Positions 42,436-52,481 are shown, numbered from the stretch's first letter. The stretch is DNA of 64,000 bases from Flavobacterium sp. ASV13 (GCF_000745775.1 NZ_JQJY01000001.1:62001-126000); one strand, 5' to 3'. Numbers and translations are program-made. Notes: a model not told the origin generated them from the letters alone.

Positions 42436-43536
42436 TTAGCTTTCAATTTTAGCTTTTCGAACCCTCCAGGTAAATTTTCTCGGCACATGATTGCCCATCA
42501 AGTAACCCCAGGCTTCCATAGATTCTATTCGGTCAAAAATTATTTTTAACATTGCCAAAAGTGGAATTGCTAAAAACATTCCCGAAATCCCTGCAGCCGC
42601 ACCACCAATGATAATTCCGATGATGGAAACAAAAGCATTAATTTCAACTTTAGAATTTATAATTAACGGAACTAATAAGTTGTTGTCAATTAGCTGAACA
42701 ATAATATTCACGATTAAAATTCCCAATATAATTGACGTTTCTCCAGTTCCGGTTAGCGAAGCCAAAACTGTAATTATTCCTGCTATAAATATTCCGATGT
42801 AGGGAATAAGATTTAAAATTCCGGTTATCAATCCTAATAAGATGAAATATTTTACTCCAATGATCCAAAGCCCTAAACTTGTTAAAACGGCTACTGTAGT
42901 CATTTCTAATAAAAGCCCGACAATGTAATTATTTATAGAAACTTTAATTTGCGATAAAATATCTTTTAAAGCCGAATGGTTTTCTTTGTTGATCAATTTG
43001 GCTAAAAAAAGAATAAAATGATCTTTATAAATTAAAAATAGAAAAGTATAAATTGGAATTATAGTGCAGTCTAAAAGTAAATCGGTTATGGAAATCAGTG
43101 CCGAACCTATTGTTGCATTTCCATTTTTAACCGAATCTTTAGTTACATTATCTATATATTTTTTTTGTTCGCCAATGCTGACATTAAAATTATCTTTAAT
43201 GAATTTATGAATATCGACGATAAAAGCATTTGCATTTTTTTTGATGGTGTCAAAATCATTGGCCATATCTGTTACTTCGTAGGAGATAAAAACCAAAATT
43301 CCAATAATAAAGGCAGCAAACGTCAAAACACAAATAATCGCAGCAAGATGTCTTGGGAACTTTAACCTGGTATTTAAAAATGAAAAAATCGGCAACAATA
43401 AAACAGCAAATAAAAAGGCCATGAGTACAGGCGTGATAACATCTTTTGCAATGCAGAAAATATAGGCAAACGAAATCAAACTGATTAATATGCAGGCAAG
43501 CTTTGCATAAAAAGGTAATTTTATAGGCTGAGTCAT
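42436..43536 (-). CDS. AI-2E family transporter-like permease
   Basis: About 366 residues from MTQPIKLPFYAKLA, with eight predicted membrane segments. The central LLGLITGILNLIPYIGIFIAGIITVL and VPLIINSKVEINAFVSIIGIIIGGAAAGISGMFLAIPLLA blocks are the family signature. Members have been tied to AI-2 export or Na+/H+ exchange; substrate not determined here. An ATG 13 codons upstream is less likely. Confidence 0.88.
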   Translation of the reverse strand: MTQPIKLPFYAKLACILISLISFAYIFCIAKDVITPVLMAFLFAVLLLPIFSFLNTRLKFPRHLAAIICVLTFAAFIIGILVFISYEVTDMANDFDTIKKNANAFIVDIHKFIKDNFNVSIGEQKKYIDNVTKDSVKNGNATIGSALISITDLLLDCTIIPIYTFLFLIYKDHFILFLAKLINKENHSALKDILSQIKVSINNYIVGLLLEMTTVAVLTSLGLWIIGVKYFILLGLITGILNLIPYIGIFIAGIITVLASLTGTGETSIILGILIVNIIVQLIDNNLLVPLIINSKVEINAFVSIIGIIIGGAAAGISGMFLAIPLLAMLKIIFDRIESMEAWGYLMGNHVPRKFTWRVRKAKIES

Positions 43537-43645
43537 TTTTTGTGAATTTTGAATAAACGTAAATTGGCTAAACAAATATTACACTTAAAATCAGTAATTC
43601 TGTTTTAGGTTTTTTAATTTACGTTATAAAATTCCCATTCAAAAT

Positions 43646-44176
43646 TTAGTCAAAAAACTCCTTTTCCTCGTATTGTACCGGCATTATTGAGATTCCTTTT
43701 TGAAGCAAAAGATTATTTGGGAAAATAATTCGTTCTCCTTCTTTGGTTTTTAAGTTAACATGAAAAGCGCTGATGTCTTCAATTTCAGCTTCAATAGGAA
43801 AATCTTTGTCGTGGATTTTTATAGTATCTCCGATTCTAAAAGGAAATGAAAAAAACAAAATCATTCCGGAAGTTATATTACTTAAAATGGACCACTGCGC
43901 AAACATAGCGACGCCAATTACAGTTGCGATAGAAGAAACAGTGATAAAAATATCCTTAGTGTCGACGCCCCAAATTACAATCAGACATATAGTTACCAAT
44001 ATATTCATTAAAATATGAACATATTTAATGACCAGATTTGTTCTGTGCTCTAATAACTGACTGCTGCTGGCATAGCGTCTGATTAGTTTCGCAACGATTA
44101 TTCTTAACGCAACTAAAATTAATAGGAGAATAAGGGTCGCAAATATTTCCTGGCTATATTCTTTAAAAGAAAACAT
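43646..44176 (-). CDS. Small-conductance mechanosensitive channel (MscS family)
   Basis: A 176-residue compact MscS protein with three membrane segments. The pore helix and beta domain are shown by VIGVAMFAQWSILSNITSGMILFFSFPFRIGDTIKI and KEGERIIFPNNLLL. It lacks the long C-terminal vestibule of E. coli MscS. It opens on membrane tension to release solutes. It follows the Maf gene by about ten bases. Confidence 0.88.
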   Translation of the reverse strand: MFSFKEYSQEIFATLILLLILVALRIIVAKLIRRYASSSQLLEHRTNLVIKYVHILMNILVTICLIVIWGVDTKDIFITVSSIATVIGVAMFAQWSILSNITSGMILFFSFPFRIGDTIKIHDKDFPIEAEIEDISAFHVNLKTKEGERIIFPNNLLLQKGISIMPVQYEEKEFFD

Positions 44177-44186
44177 AAGATAATTT

Positions 44187-44771
44187 TTATACTAAAGTAC
44201 TCAAATATTCGTAAACTTTAGCAGTCGGGAGCCCCATAACATTGGTGTAAGAACCTTCTACTTTTGCAACAGCCATAAAACCAAACCATTCCTGAATACC
44301 ATAAGCTCCAGCTTTGTCATAAGGTTTGTAATTTTCAATATAATACAAAATGGCTTCGTCTGATAAATCGTTAAATGTTACTTTTGTTACATCGTTTATC
44401 ACGGTAGAAGTATTTTCTGTTCTAAAACAAACTGATGTAAATACTTCATGTGTTGCATTAGACATCGATTTAATCATTTCAAAAGCTTCTTCAGCATTTT
44501 TTGGTTTTCCTAAAGCTTTATTTTGATGCCAAACGATTGTGTCGCTAGTGATCAATATTTCATTTTCTTTTAATTCACCATCAAATGCACTGGCTTTCAA
44601 TGCTGCCAGATAATCTGTAATTTCATCAGCTTCTAATTCAGGCGGATAGACTTCTTCAATATCTTTTAATCGGATTTCAAAATCAAGATCCAAATCCTTA
44701 AAAAATTGTTGTCTTCTTGGTGATCCTGAAGCCAGAATCAAAGTATATTTTTTTAGTTTTTCTTTAAGCAT
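44187..44771 (-). CDS. Maf-family nucleotide pyrophosphatase
   Basis: A 194-residue enzyme beginning LILASGSPRRQQFFKDL, the Maf signature, followed by ITSDTIVWHQNKALGKP and YDKAGAYGIQEWFG. It hydrolyses dTTP/UTP or related nucleotides to monophosphates, a house-cleaning function. The start overlaps the end of the prenyltransferase gene by eight bases. Confidence 0.92.
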   Translation of the reverse strand: MLKEKLKKYTLILASGSPRRQQFFKDLDLDFEIRLKDIEEVYPPELEADEITDYLAALKASAFDGELKENEILITSDTIVWHQNKALGKPKNAEEAFEMIKSMSNATHEVFTSVCFRTENTSTVINDVTKVTFNDLSDEAILYYIENYKPYDKAGAYGIQEWFGFMAVAKVEGSYTNVMGLPTAKVYEYLSTLV

Positions 44772-45690
44772 TGTACTTGATGTTTAGTGTAATTACAAGA
44801 ATTGATAAAATTCCGAAAAGCAAGATTAGCTTTAAAACGGTACTCAAATGATGGAATTCTTTTTGAGTTTTTGCTGTAAAAATTTTTACAATAAAATATA
44901 ATAGGGGAGCAAGAACAAAGGCGAAACTATATAAAGTGGCAATATAAAGTTTGTTCTGCATGAAATAAGTATTGATATAAAGCAAAGACAATATAAATGG
45001 AATTATAGCAAATCCTAAAGCGATTTTTGCAGCTCTGCTAATTCCAATTGCAATTGGTAAAGTATTCATTCCTTGATTGTAATCACCATTTACATCTTCA
45101 ATATCTTTAACTATTTCTCTAATAAAATTGATCATAAAAGCAAAAAGAGCGTAATCAATCAAAATCGAAAAAAGACTTGCCATTTGTGCTTGATTCTCAG
45201 CGTTTGTTGCAGGAAACAAATCAAATATTCCAATAATAATAACGCTTAAAGCCAATAAAAGAGCTACGATGAAATTCCCTAAAATCATGATTTGCTTTAA
45301 ACTTGTAGAATAAAAATAAAGCAAAGACGCAATTAAAATAAAAACTGTTGCAAAACTCGGTCTCAAAATGACATTTGATAAATAAAAACCAATAGCAACA
45401 CCAGTAATATTCAATCCGATATAAATATTATAGGCTCTTGCTTCAGAAATTCCTTTGCCAATAATAACATTATTTGGCTTGTTGATTGAATCTGTTGCTA
45501 CATCAAAAATATCATTGATTACATAACCTGCAGCCGCTAATAAAACAGTGCTTAAAACCAATAATCCGTATTGCCAGTCGGCCAGAGCTAATGGAATATT
45601 TTGCTGTTTTAAAAAGGCATAACGAAACAAAACCTGCATAAAAGCAAGCATCAATAAGTTTTGATATCGAACGAGTTTTAAGTATTTCAT
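44764..45690 (-). CDS. UbiA-family prenyltransferase (geranylgeranylglycerol-phosphate type)
   Basis: A 308-residue membrane enzyme with eight to nine helices. The two Asp-rich prenyl-diphosphate sites are NDIFDVATDSINKPN and DIEDVNGDYNQG. Bacteroidota members of this group are usually annotated as geranylgeranylglycerol-phosphate geranylgeranyltransferase; the acceptor is not proven. It sits in a run with Maf, KdsC-like and DUF2520 genes, the arrangement I know from other flavobacteria. Confidence 0.85.
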   Translation of the reverse strand: MKYLKLVRYQNLLMLAFMQVLFRYAFLKQQNIPLALADWQYGLLVLSTVLLAAAGYVINDIFDVATDSINKPNNVIIGKGISEARAYNIYIGLNITGVAIGFYLSNVILRPSFATVFILIASLLYFYSTSLKQIMILGNFIVALLLALSVIIIGIFDLFPATNAENQAQMASLFSILIDYALFAFMINFIREIVKDIEDVNGDYNQGMNTLPIAIGISRAAKIALGFAIIPFILSLLYINTYFMQNKLYIATLYSFAFVLAPLLYFIVKIFTAKTQKEFHHLSTVLKLILLFGILSILVITLNIKYNA

Positions 45691-45699
45691 TTTTTAAAG

Positions 45700-45770
45700 G
45701 TTCTAAGTAGCTTGGGGCTAAGTTGCTAAGTTTTTTTATAATTGATAATTAACAATTTATAATTGACAAT
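45700..45770. repeat. Intergenic repeat fragments
   Basis: GGTTCTAAGTAGCTTGGGGC-type CTAAG units followed by ATAATTGATAATTAACAATT-type units, both flavobacterial intergenic repeat styles, between the KdsC-like and prenyltransferase genes. Confidence 0.5.
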
Positions 45771-45773
45771 TAG

Positions 45774-46301
45774 TTAATCGTGTTTTCCATTAAAATATTC
45801 CATCCATTTTCCTTGTACTTTCATTACTTGCTCAATAACGTCACGTGCAGCGCCGCGTCCGCCTTTTACATGCGAAATATAACGGCAAATATTTTTGATT
45901 TCCGGACTTGCATCTTGTGGGCAAGTTGGCAATCCTACTAATTTCATTACGTGAAAATCTGGAATATCATCTCCCATGTAAAGCACTTGTTCTGGTTTAA
46001 TAGTATTACTAGTTGTATAATCCTTAAAAGTCTGAACTTTATCAGGAGTTCCTAAATGAACATCTTTAATTCCTAAATTATTTAAACGAATACGAACGCC
46101 TTCATTGCTTCCGCCAGAAATAATACAAACATGGTAACCGCTTTCGATTGCCGCTTTCATTGCATAACCGTCACGAATGTTCATTGTTCGAAGCATTTCG
46201 CCTTCATTGGTTACAAAAACGGAACTGTCTGTAAGTACGCCATCAACATCAAAAACAAATGTTGTGATGTCATTCATTATTTCTTTATAACTTTTTGCCA
46301 T
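45774..46301 (-). CDS. kdsC: KdsC-like HAD phosphatase
   Basis: A 175-residue protein: TTFVFDVDGVLTDSSV gives the HAD nucleophile (Asp18) and acid (Asp20), IISGGSN is motif II, and YMGDDIPDFHVM is motif IV. The size without a cap domain matches KdsC, the KDO-8-phosphate phosphatase of lipopolysaccharide synthesis. It overlaps the DUF2520 gene by 17 bases. Some relatives act on other substrates. Confidence 0.85.
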   Translation of the reverse strand: MAKSYKEIMNDITTFVFDVDGVLTDSSVFVTNEGEMLRTMNIRDGYAMKAAIESGYHVCIISGGSNEGVRIRLNNLGIKDVHLGTPDKVQTFKDYTTSNTIKPEQVLYMGDDIPDFHVMKLVGLPTCPQDASPEIKNICRYISHVKGGRGAARDVIEQVMKVQGKWMEYFNGKHD

Positions 46302-47046
46302 TATTTTGAATAGATTGTGTGAGTATATTATAAATGTTTTTTTGATTTTCGTTGGTTAAAAACGCTAAATGCGCTTCTATAGTATTAGAATCGTTTCGTT
46401 TTGCTGGTCCGGTTTGCGCATCAATTGGATTAAGAGTGTTGATTTTTTCAGCAGTTTCCTGAATCAAAGGTTTTAATACTTCAAAAGGAACACGGTGTTC
46501 ATCACAGATTTCTTGTCCAATTTGATACAAATGATTCGTAAAGTTATTTACAAAAACTGCTGCGACATGCAATGCTTTTCGTTGCTCCGAATCAATTGCA
46601 AAAACAGCATTTGAAATGGTTTTTGCTGTTTTTTCCAACAAATCAAAATCGGTACTATTTTCTGCTTCCAAACACATTGGAATTACTGAAAAATCTACGG
46701 CTTTGTTTTTTGAAAAAGACTGAAGCGGATAAAAAACACCTCGTTTGTTTTTGGAATCTAAAGTATCTAGCGGAGCAGCACCAGAAGTATGAACCACAAG
46801 TTGATTTTGAAAAGATAATTGTTGTGAGACTTCACCAATTGCATTATCAGAAACTGCGATGATATATAAATCTACTGGTTTTAATTCAGTTAAATTTGTT
46901 GTGATTTTGTCTTCATTAATAAGAGAAACCAAAACTTCTTTTTTTCTCGAAAATACCTGCACAATTTCGACAGCTTCACTTTTTGTGAAAGCCTTAATTA
47001 AATGTTGTGCAACATTCCCAGAACCAATTATCGAAAGTCGAATCAT
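46285..47046 (-). CDS. Rossmann-fold/DUF2520 domain protein
   Basis: A 253-residue protein. The N-terminal Rossmann fold has LSIIGSGNVAQHL for NAD(P) binding. The C-terminal DUF2520 helical domain includes ALHVAAVFVNNFTNHLY. It resembles small dehydrogenases of the pyrroline-5-carboxylate reductase type, but the substrate is unknown. It is the first gene of the run DUF2520-kdsC-ubiA-maf-mscS. Confidence 0.88.
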   Translation of the reverse strand: MIRLSIIGSGNVAQHLIKAFTKSEAVEIVQVFSRKKEVLVSLINEDKITTNLTELKPVDLYIIAVSDNAIGEVSQQLSFQNQLVVHTSGAAPLDTLDSKNKRGVFYPLQSFSKNKAVDFSVIPMCLEAENSTDFDLLEKTAKTISNAVFAIDSEQRKALHVAAVFVNNFTNHLYQIGQEICDEHRVPFEVLKPLIQETAEKINTLNPIDAQTGPAKRNDSNTIEAHLAFLTNENQKNIYNILTQSIQNNGKKL

Positions 47047-47146
47047 AGCACAAAATTAACATTATTTTTTTGAAATGCAGTTTGGTTTAATTTCGTTTAA
47101 AGCCAATTTCAAATTTCAATTATCAATTTAATTCTGACAAAATTAA

Positions 47147-47181
47147 AAACCCGCTTTTTTGTAATTATAAAAAGCGGGTTT
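47147..47181 (-). terminator. Terminator of the GH28 gene
   Basis: AAACCCGCTTTTT and AAAAAGCGGGTTT arms, 13 bases each, just past the GH28 stop. Confidence 0.85.
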
Positions 47182-47202
47182 AATTAATTGGTTTTAATGT
47201 TT

Positions 47203-48888
47203 TTAAAATTTCACAGCGCCTTTTGGAACTGTTTGGTCAACAGTGATTTTTTTAGATAAATCAAAATTTGGGTTTGAAATAAATTCTATATTCTGGCTTA
47301 CTTCGCCATTAATTGAGATTGCTTTATCTGATTTTGAATTGAATTCAATATTCTTGAAAGACATGTTTTTTCCGTTATAAATTTCGAAAACTTCTGGTTT
47401 CTGAATGTCTAATTTAACATTGCTGATTTTAATTCCGTTTGCATCAATTATTGAAAAACCATTTTCTGCTTTTGCAGTTAAGTTTGAAATTTCGATATTT
47501 TCAAGATTCATTTCAGGCAATCCTTGTAAAAATACTGCTTGATAAGCGCCGGCGATTGTAATGTTTTTAATTGAAATATTCTTGAATTGTGGTGTTTCTA
47601 CATTCACGGGCATCATTTTGTTTGCTACTTTAGTTCCGCCTTCAGCTAATGTTTCAGCAATAGATTTTCCTCCATAATATAAATCGAATGAAATCGCCTG
47701 AGAAGGAATATCAGTCATATAAATATCAGAAATAAAGATGTTTTCAACAATTCCACCACGTCCGCGAGTACTTTTAAAACGTAATCCAACGTCAGTTCCC
47801 ATAAAAGTACAATTTGAAACATGAAGGTTTTTAACGCCTCCTGACATTTCGCTTCCTACTGTAACACCGCCGTGACCATGATATACAATATTATTTTTTA
47901 CAATGATATTTTCGCAAGGAACACCGCGGTCACGACCGTCTTTATCCTTTCCGGATTTAATGCAAATGGCATCATCGCCAACATCAAAACTAGAATTTTC
48001 TATTAAAACATTTTTACAAGATTCAACATCAAGTCCGTCGCCATTTTGAGAATACCAAGGATTTCTAACAGTCAAATTTCTAATAATCAAATCTTCAACC
48101 ATTAAAGGATGAATATTCCAGGCTGGCGAATTTTGAAAAACCGGACCATCAAAAAGAACTCTTTTACTATTTTGAATACTTACCATTACAGGACGAAGAA
48201 AATCATGGATTTCTTCAAATTGTTCTTTCGTTTTTAAATCAAGGCGTACATTTTGATCAGCTCCAACAGAAGCTTTCATAAAGGTTTCAGATGGATACCA
48301 GCTTTCTTTTTTATCATTTAAAACACCTCCTGAAGCAACAAATTTTTTCCATTGGCTTTCAGTCAATTTGCTCTTTTTTACTTGTCTCCAAACTTCTCCA
48401 GAACCATCCCAAACGCCATTACCAGTGAAAGCAATATTTTCAAGATTTTTACCATAAATAGGAGAAATGCAGCGCCATGTGTTTAAACCTTCAAAACTGG
48501 TTTCAATAATTGGATACAAACTTTTATCTGTCGAAAATTTAATCAAAGCGCCAGTTTCTGCGTGAAGTTCAATATTACTTTTCAAAATAATCGGACCTGT
48601 AAGCCAGATTCCTGGTGGAATAATCAATTTTCCGCCTCCTTTTTTTACAAGAGCATCTATAGCATCGGCGAAAGCCTTTGAATTTAAAACATAACCGCCA
48701 CTTACTGCACCAAAATCTTTTAAGTTGACTGTGTTTTTAGGAATTACAGGTTCTTTTACTTTTTGCATTTTGAATTCAATATCAGAATAAATGGTGTTTG
48801 ATTTTGAATTCTGCGCAAGAGTTTTGGAAGACCATCCAGAAACAAAAAGTGCGAGAAAAAGGACAATGTTGATAGTTTTGGTTTTCAT
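47203..48888 (-). CDS. Glycoside hydrolase family 28 (polygalacturonase-like)
   Basis: A 561-residue secreted enzyme with a signal peptide ending KTLAQ. It forms a right-handed beta-helix. The GH28 catalytic signatures are NGDGLDVESCKN, VGDDAICIKSGKD (Asp pair), HGHGGVTVGSEMSGG and GLRFKSTRGRGG. It splits polygalacturonate or rhamnogalacturonan, so the strain may use plant pectin. No SusC/D pair or other CAZyme is beside it. A LacI-type palindrome lies about 105 bases upstream. Confidence 0.92.
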   Translation of the reverse strand: MKTKTINIVLFLALFVSGWSSKTLAQNSKSNTIYSDIEFKMQKVKEPVIPKNTVNLKDFGAVSGGYVLNSKAFADAIDALVKKGGGKLIIPPGIWLTGPIILKSNIELHAETGALIKFSTDKSLYPIIETSFEGLNTWRCISPIYGKNLENIAFTGNGVWDGSGEVWRQVKKSKLTESQWKKFVASGGVLNDKKESWYPSETFMKASVGADQNVRLDLKTKEQFEEIHDFLRPVMVSIQNSKRVLFDGPVFQNSPAWNIHPLMVEDLIIRNLTVRNPWYSQNGDGLDVESCKNVLIENSSFDVGDDAICIKSGKDKDGRDRGVPCENIIVKNNIVYHGHGGVTVGSEMSGGVKNLHVSNCTFMGTDVGLRFKSTRGRGGIVENIFISDIYMTDIPSQAISFDLYYGGKSIAETLAEGGTKVANKMMPVNVETPQFKNISIKNITIAGAYQAVFLQGLPEMNLENIEISNLTAKAENGFSIIDANGIKISNVKLDIQKPEVFEIYNGKNMSFKNIEFNSKSDKAISINGEVSQNIEFISNPNFDLSKKITVDQTVPKGAVKF

Positions 48889-48993
48889 TTTTAATTATTT
48901 TGTAAAGAGATAGTTAATAGTCGAATATGTAATTAAATGTTCTTTTTTTGAGAAAAACTAGAATAACAACTTCAAAAAAGGATAAATTTAAAA

Positions 48994-49007
48994 TGTAATC
49001 GATTACA
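48994..49007. promoter_or_regulatory. LacI-type operator before the GH28 gene
   Basis: TGTAATCGATTACA is a perfect 14-base palindrome with central CG, the form bound by LacI-family regulators. It suggests sugar-dependent control of the pectinase. No LacI gene is in the window. Confidence 0.6.
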
Positions 49008-49142
49008 CAAATCTATGAAAAATTATCAATATTCAAAGAAATTATCAAATAGTTTAGTTTTGTAGTAATTAACTCTCATGAAAGCTTTGTTTCGGTAAAA
49101 AAGCATACCATATTTTAGTTTTTATTAACAAATGACAAATAT

Positions 49143-49170
49143 TGGAACTCAACATTTTTAAGTACTTTTG
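49143..49170 (+). promoter_or_regulatory. Promoter of the CcsA/ResB gene
   Basis: TTG at 49143-49145 and TACTTTTG at 49163-49170, a 17-base gap, 32 bases before the ATG at 49202. An ATG at 49142 would include the promoter, so it is rejected. Confidence 0.65.
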
Positions 49171-49201
49171 TGGCACTTTTATACAATGTAATTCCTCAAA
49201 A

Positions 49202-52200
49202 ATGGATAAAAAAATATTCTCTTTTTTGTTTTCTACACGCTTAATGGCCGTTCTTTTTTTAACATTCGCAATTGCAATGGGTGTTGGAACTTTTATCGAA
49301 AGTAAATACAACACAGATACTGCTCGAATTTTAATCTATAATACATGGTGGTTTGAAGCTATAATGGCAATTTTCATGCTAAATTTCTTCGGAAATATCA
49401 AACGTTATCAATTGCTTAAAAAAGAAAAATGGGCTACTTTATTACTTCACTTAGCTTTTGTTTTTATCATTTTAGGAGCCTTTATTACGCGTTATATCAG
49501 TTATGAAGGAATGATGCCAATTCGTGAAGGTGCGGCAGAAAATCAAATTTATTCGGATAAGACATTTATAACCGTTTTTGCTGACGGAGAATATAAAGGT
49601 GAGCCGAGAAGAAGAGTTTTTGAAAAAAATCTTCTAATGTCGCCAGTTACAAATAATGATTTCACACTTTCTGGAAAATTTGATGAAACTCCTTTTGAAG
49701 TTAGTTACGTGAACTACATTATGGGAGCGAAAGAAACGATAAAACCAGATCCTAAAGGAACTCTTTATTTAAAATTAGTTGAAGCCGGAGCCGGCGGACG
49801 TGAAGAACATTACTTGAAAGAAGGTGAAGTTCAAAATATTCACAACGTTTTATTTGCGTTAAATAAACATACTGACGGCGCTATCAATATTAATACAACT
49901 GGAGATAAATACACGATTCAAACACCATTTGAAGGTGAATTTATGAGAATGGCCGACAAATTGAAAGGAACTGTTACTAAAGATAATGTACAGCCTTTGA
50001 TGATGCGTTCGTTATACAGCATTGGCGATATTAGAATTGTATTTCCTGATCCAGCTGTTAAAGGAGTTGTGGATTATGAATCAAGTAATGATTTTAAAGC
50101 AAAATCGCATACAGATGCTTTAGTTGTGAAAATTAAAGCTGACGGTCAGGAAAAAGAAGTTCGTTTGATGGGGTCTAAAGGAAGTGTTGGCGAGCCTCAA
50201 ACGGTTAAAATTGGTAAAATTGAATACAGCTTATTTTACGGAAGCAAAGCTTATATTTTACCTTTTAAAGTAAAATTGAATGATTTTATTGCTGATAAAT
50301 ATCCAGGAACAGAAAAAAGTTATTCTGCTTTTAAAAGTAAAGTAACAGTTCAAGATTCTACAGAAACTTTTGATGCCGATATTTTTATGAATCACGTTTT
50401 AGATCATAAAGGATTTCGTTTTTTCCAGTCTTCATTTGACCCAGATGAAAAAGGAACAGTATTATCTGTAAATCATGATTTCTGGGGAACTAATATCACT
50501 TATTTTGGATATTTTCTGCTTTACATCGGTTTAATGGCTATTATGTTTACAAAGCATTCTCGTTTTGGAGATCTAAAACGTAAACTTGAAAGCGTTAAAA
50601 AGAAAAAAGAAAAACTAATTACTATTCTGGTTTTAATGATTGGTTTGAGCGGTTTTGCGCAACAAAATCCTCATGTTCATTCGCATGATCACGATCATAA
50701 TCATACTGTTGATCCAAACGATCACGCGAATCACGTTGTAGCACCGCCAAGTCAAAAACAATTGGATTCATTATTGACAATCTACAAAGCTCCAGAAGCG
50801 CACGCTGCTAAATTTGGTCGCTTGATTATTCAGGATGCGGGAGGAAGAATGAAACCAATTAATACTTTTTCATCTGAATTACTTAGAAAAGTAAGTCATA
50901 GTGATAAGTACAACGGAATGAATTCTGATCAGGTATTTTTATCTATGACGCAATATGCTCAGGTTTGGATTCAAATTCCGATTATTTATATCAAGATGGG
51001 TAATGATAGTATTCGTAAAATTATCGGAATTGATTCGAAAGATCAATATGCCCCATTTGTAAAATTCTTCGATGAAAACGGAAATTATAAATTGTCACCC
51101 TATTTAGATGCAGCTTATAAAGCAGGAAACCCTAATCAGTTTGAAAAAGATTATATTGAAACGGATAAAAAAGTAAATTTGATGGAATCTGCTTTAAGCG
51201 GAAGCATTTTAAAAATTTTCCCTGTTCCAAATGATCCAAACAATAAATGGGTTTCTTTCTTAGAACGTGAAAACAGTGCTTTTAAAGGAATGGATTCTAC
51301 TTATGTAAAACAAATTCTTCCGTTATATTTTAGCGCTTTAAACAACGGCTCTATTTCTAAAAATTGGGATACGGCCGATCAATTGGTAGAAAGCATTAAT
51401 GGTTTCCAAAAGAAATTTGGCGCAAAAGTTCGTCCAAGCGAGCAAAAAATTGATGCTGAGATTGCTTATAATAAATATGATGTTCTTCAAAAATTGCCGT
51501 ATTGGTATATTACTGTAGCAATATTGATGCTTACTTTTACGATTCTCAATATCTTTTTTGAAAAAAAATGGCTTCGTATTACAGTAAACGCTTTCCATGT
51601 TATAGTTGGATTGTTATTTGTGATTCATACAATAGCATTAATAGCACGTTGGTATATTTCTGGTCACGCGCCTTGGAGTAATGCGTACGAAGCTATTGTG
51701 TATGTAGCTTGGTCAACAATGTTCTTCGGTTTGGCTTTTGATAGAAAATCAAAATTAACCGTTGCTTCATCTGCTTTTGTTACTTCGATGATTTTAATGG
51801 CTGCCTACATGAACTGGATTGATCCGGAAATTGCAAACTTACAGCCGGTTCTTAATTCATATTGGTTAATGATTCACGTTGCTGTTATTGTAGCGAGTTA
51901 TGGCCCGACTGCATTAGGAATGATTTTAGGTTTTGTATCATTAGTATTGATTTTCTTTACAACGGAGAAAAACAAAGCTAAAATGGAACTGAATATTAAA
52001 GAGATCACTTATATCAACGAAATGTCCATAACTATTGGTTTGATCATGCTGACTATTGGAAACTTCTTAGGCGGACAATGGGCAAACGAAAGCTGGGGAC
52101 GTTACTGGGGATGGGATCCAAAAGAAACCTGGGCTTTAATCTCGATTATGGTTTATGCGTTTGTAATTCACGCTCGTTTTGTGCCTGCTTTACGCGGAAA

Positions 52201-52420
52201 ATGGTTCTTCAATTTAATGACGATGTTTGCCTTTATTTCGATTTTGTTTACTTACTATGGAGTTAACTTCCATTTAGTTGGTTTGCATTCATACGCAAGC
52301 GGAGAGGCGCATTCTCTAAATTGGATTTATTATTCAATGGCAACAATTGCAGTAATTGGTGCTGTAACGTATCCGAAGTATCGTAAATACTATAAAACTA
52401 AAAAAGTAAAGAAGAAATAA
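49202..52420 (+). CDS. Fused ResB-CcsA cytochrome c biogenesis protein
   Basis: About 1072 residues. The N-terminal ResB/Ccs1 part starts LFSTRLMAVLFLTFAIAMGVGTFIESKYNT and spans the first 480 residues; the join holds a His/Asp stretch, HVHSHDHDHNHTVDPNDHAN. The C-terminal third is CcsA with the WGWDPKETWALI haem-handling motif and about eight membrane helices. The fusion delivers haem across the membrane and attaches it to apocytochrome c (system II). Fusions of this kind are normal in Bacteroidota. Confidence 0.93.
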   Translation: MDKKIFSFLFSTRLMAVLFLTFAIAMGVGTFIESKYNTDTARILIYNTWWFEAIMAIFMLNFFGNIKRYQLLKKEKWATLLLHLAFVFIILGAFITRYISYEGMMPIREGAAENQIYSDKTFITVFADGEYKGEPRRRVFEKNLLMSPVTNNDFTLSGKFDETPFEVSYVNYIMGAKETIKPDPKGTLYLKLVEAGAGGREEHYLKEGEVQNIHNVLFALNKHTDGAININTTGDKYTIQTPFEGEFMRMADKLKGTVTKDNVQPLMMRSLYSIGDIRIVFPDPAVKGVVDYESSNDFKAKSHTDALVVKIKADGQEKEVRLMGSKGSVGEPQTVKIGKIEYSLFYGSKAYILPFKVKLNDFIADKYPGTEKSYSAFKSKVTVQDSTETFDADIFMNHVLDHKGFRFFQSSFDPDEKGTVLSVNHDFWGTNITYFGYFLLYIGLMAIMFTKHSRFGDLKRKLESVKKKKEKLITILVLMIGLSGFAQQNPHVHSHDHDHNHTVDPNDHANHVVAPPSQKQLDSLLTIYKAPEAHAAKFGRLIIQDAGGRMKPINTFSSELLRKVSHSDKYNGMNSDQVFLSMTQYAQVWIQIPIIYIKMGNDSIRKIIGIDSKDQYAPFVKFFDENGNYKLSPYLDAAYKAGNPNQFEKDYIETDKKVNLMESALSGSILKIFPVPNDPNNKWVSFLERENSAFKGMDSTYVKQILPLYFSALNNGSISKNWDTADQLVESINGFQKKFGAKVRPSEQKIDAEIAYNKYDVLQKLPYWYITVAILMLTFTILNIFFEKKWLRITVNAFHVIVGLLFVIHTIALIARWYISGHAPWSNAYEAIVYVAWSTMFFGLAFDRKSKLTVASSAFVTSMILMAAYMNWIDPEIANLQPVLNSYWLMIHVAVIVASYGPTALGMILGFVSLVLIFFTTEKNKAKMELNIKEITYINEMSITIGLIMLTIGNFLGGQWANESWGRYWGWDPKETWALISIMVYAFVIHARFVPALRGKWFFNLMTMFAFISILFTYYGVNFHLVGLHSYASGEAHSLNWIYYSMATIAVIGAVTYPKYRKYYKTKKVKKK

Positions 52421-52448
52421 TTTATTGGGGTAATTATTTAATTCAAAT

Positions 52449-52481
52449 AAAAAAGGTTCAGTGTTTACTGAACCTTTTTTT
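52449..52481. terminator. Bidirectional terminator
   Basis: AAAAAAGGTTCAG and CTGAACCTTTTTT arms with a six-base loop between the convergent CcsA/ResB and DUF3667 genes. Confidence 0.9.

Larger units (their letters stand above)
48889..49201. other. Divergent control region of GH28 and CcsA/ResB genes
   Basis: No gene. It contains the palindrome at 48994-49007 for the GH28 side, and TTG at 49143-49145 with TACTTTTG at 49163-49170 as a promoter for the cytochrome assembly gene. Confidence 0.6.
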
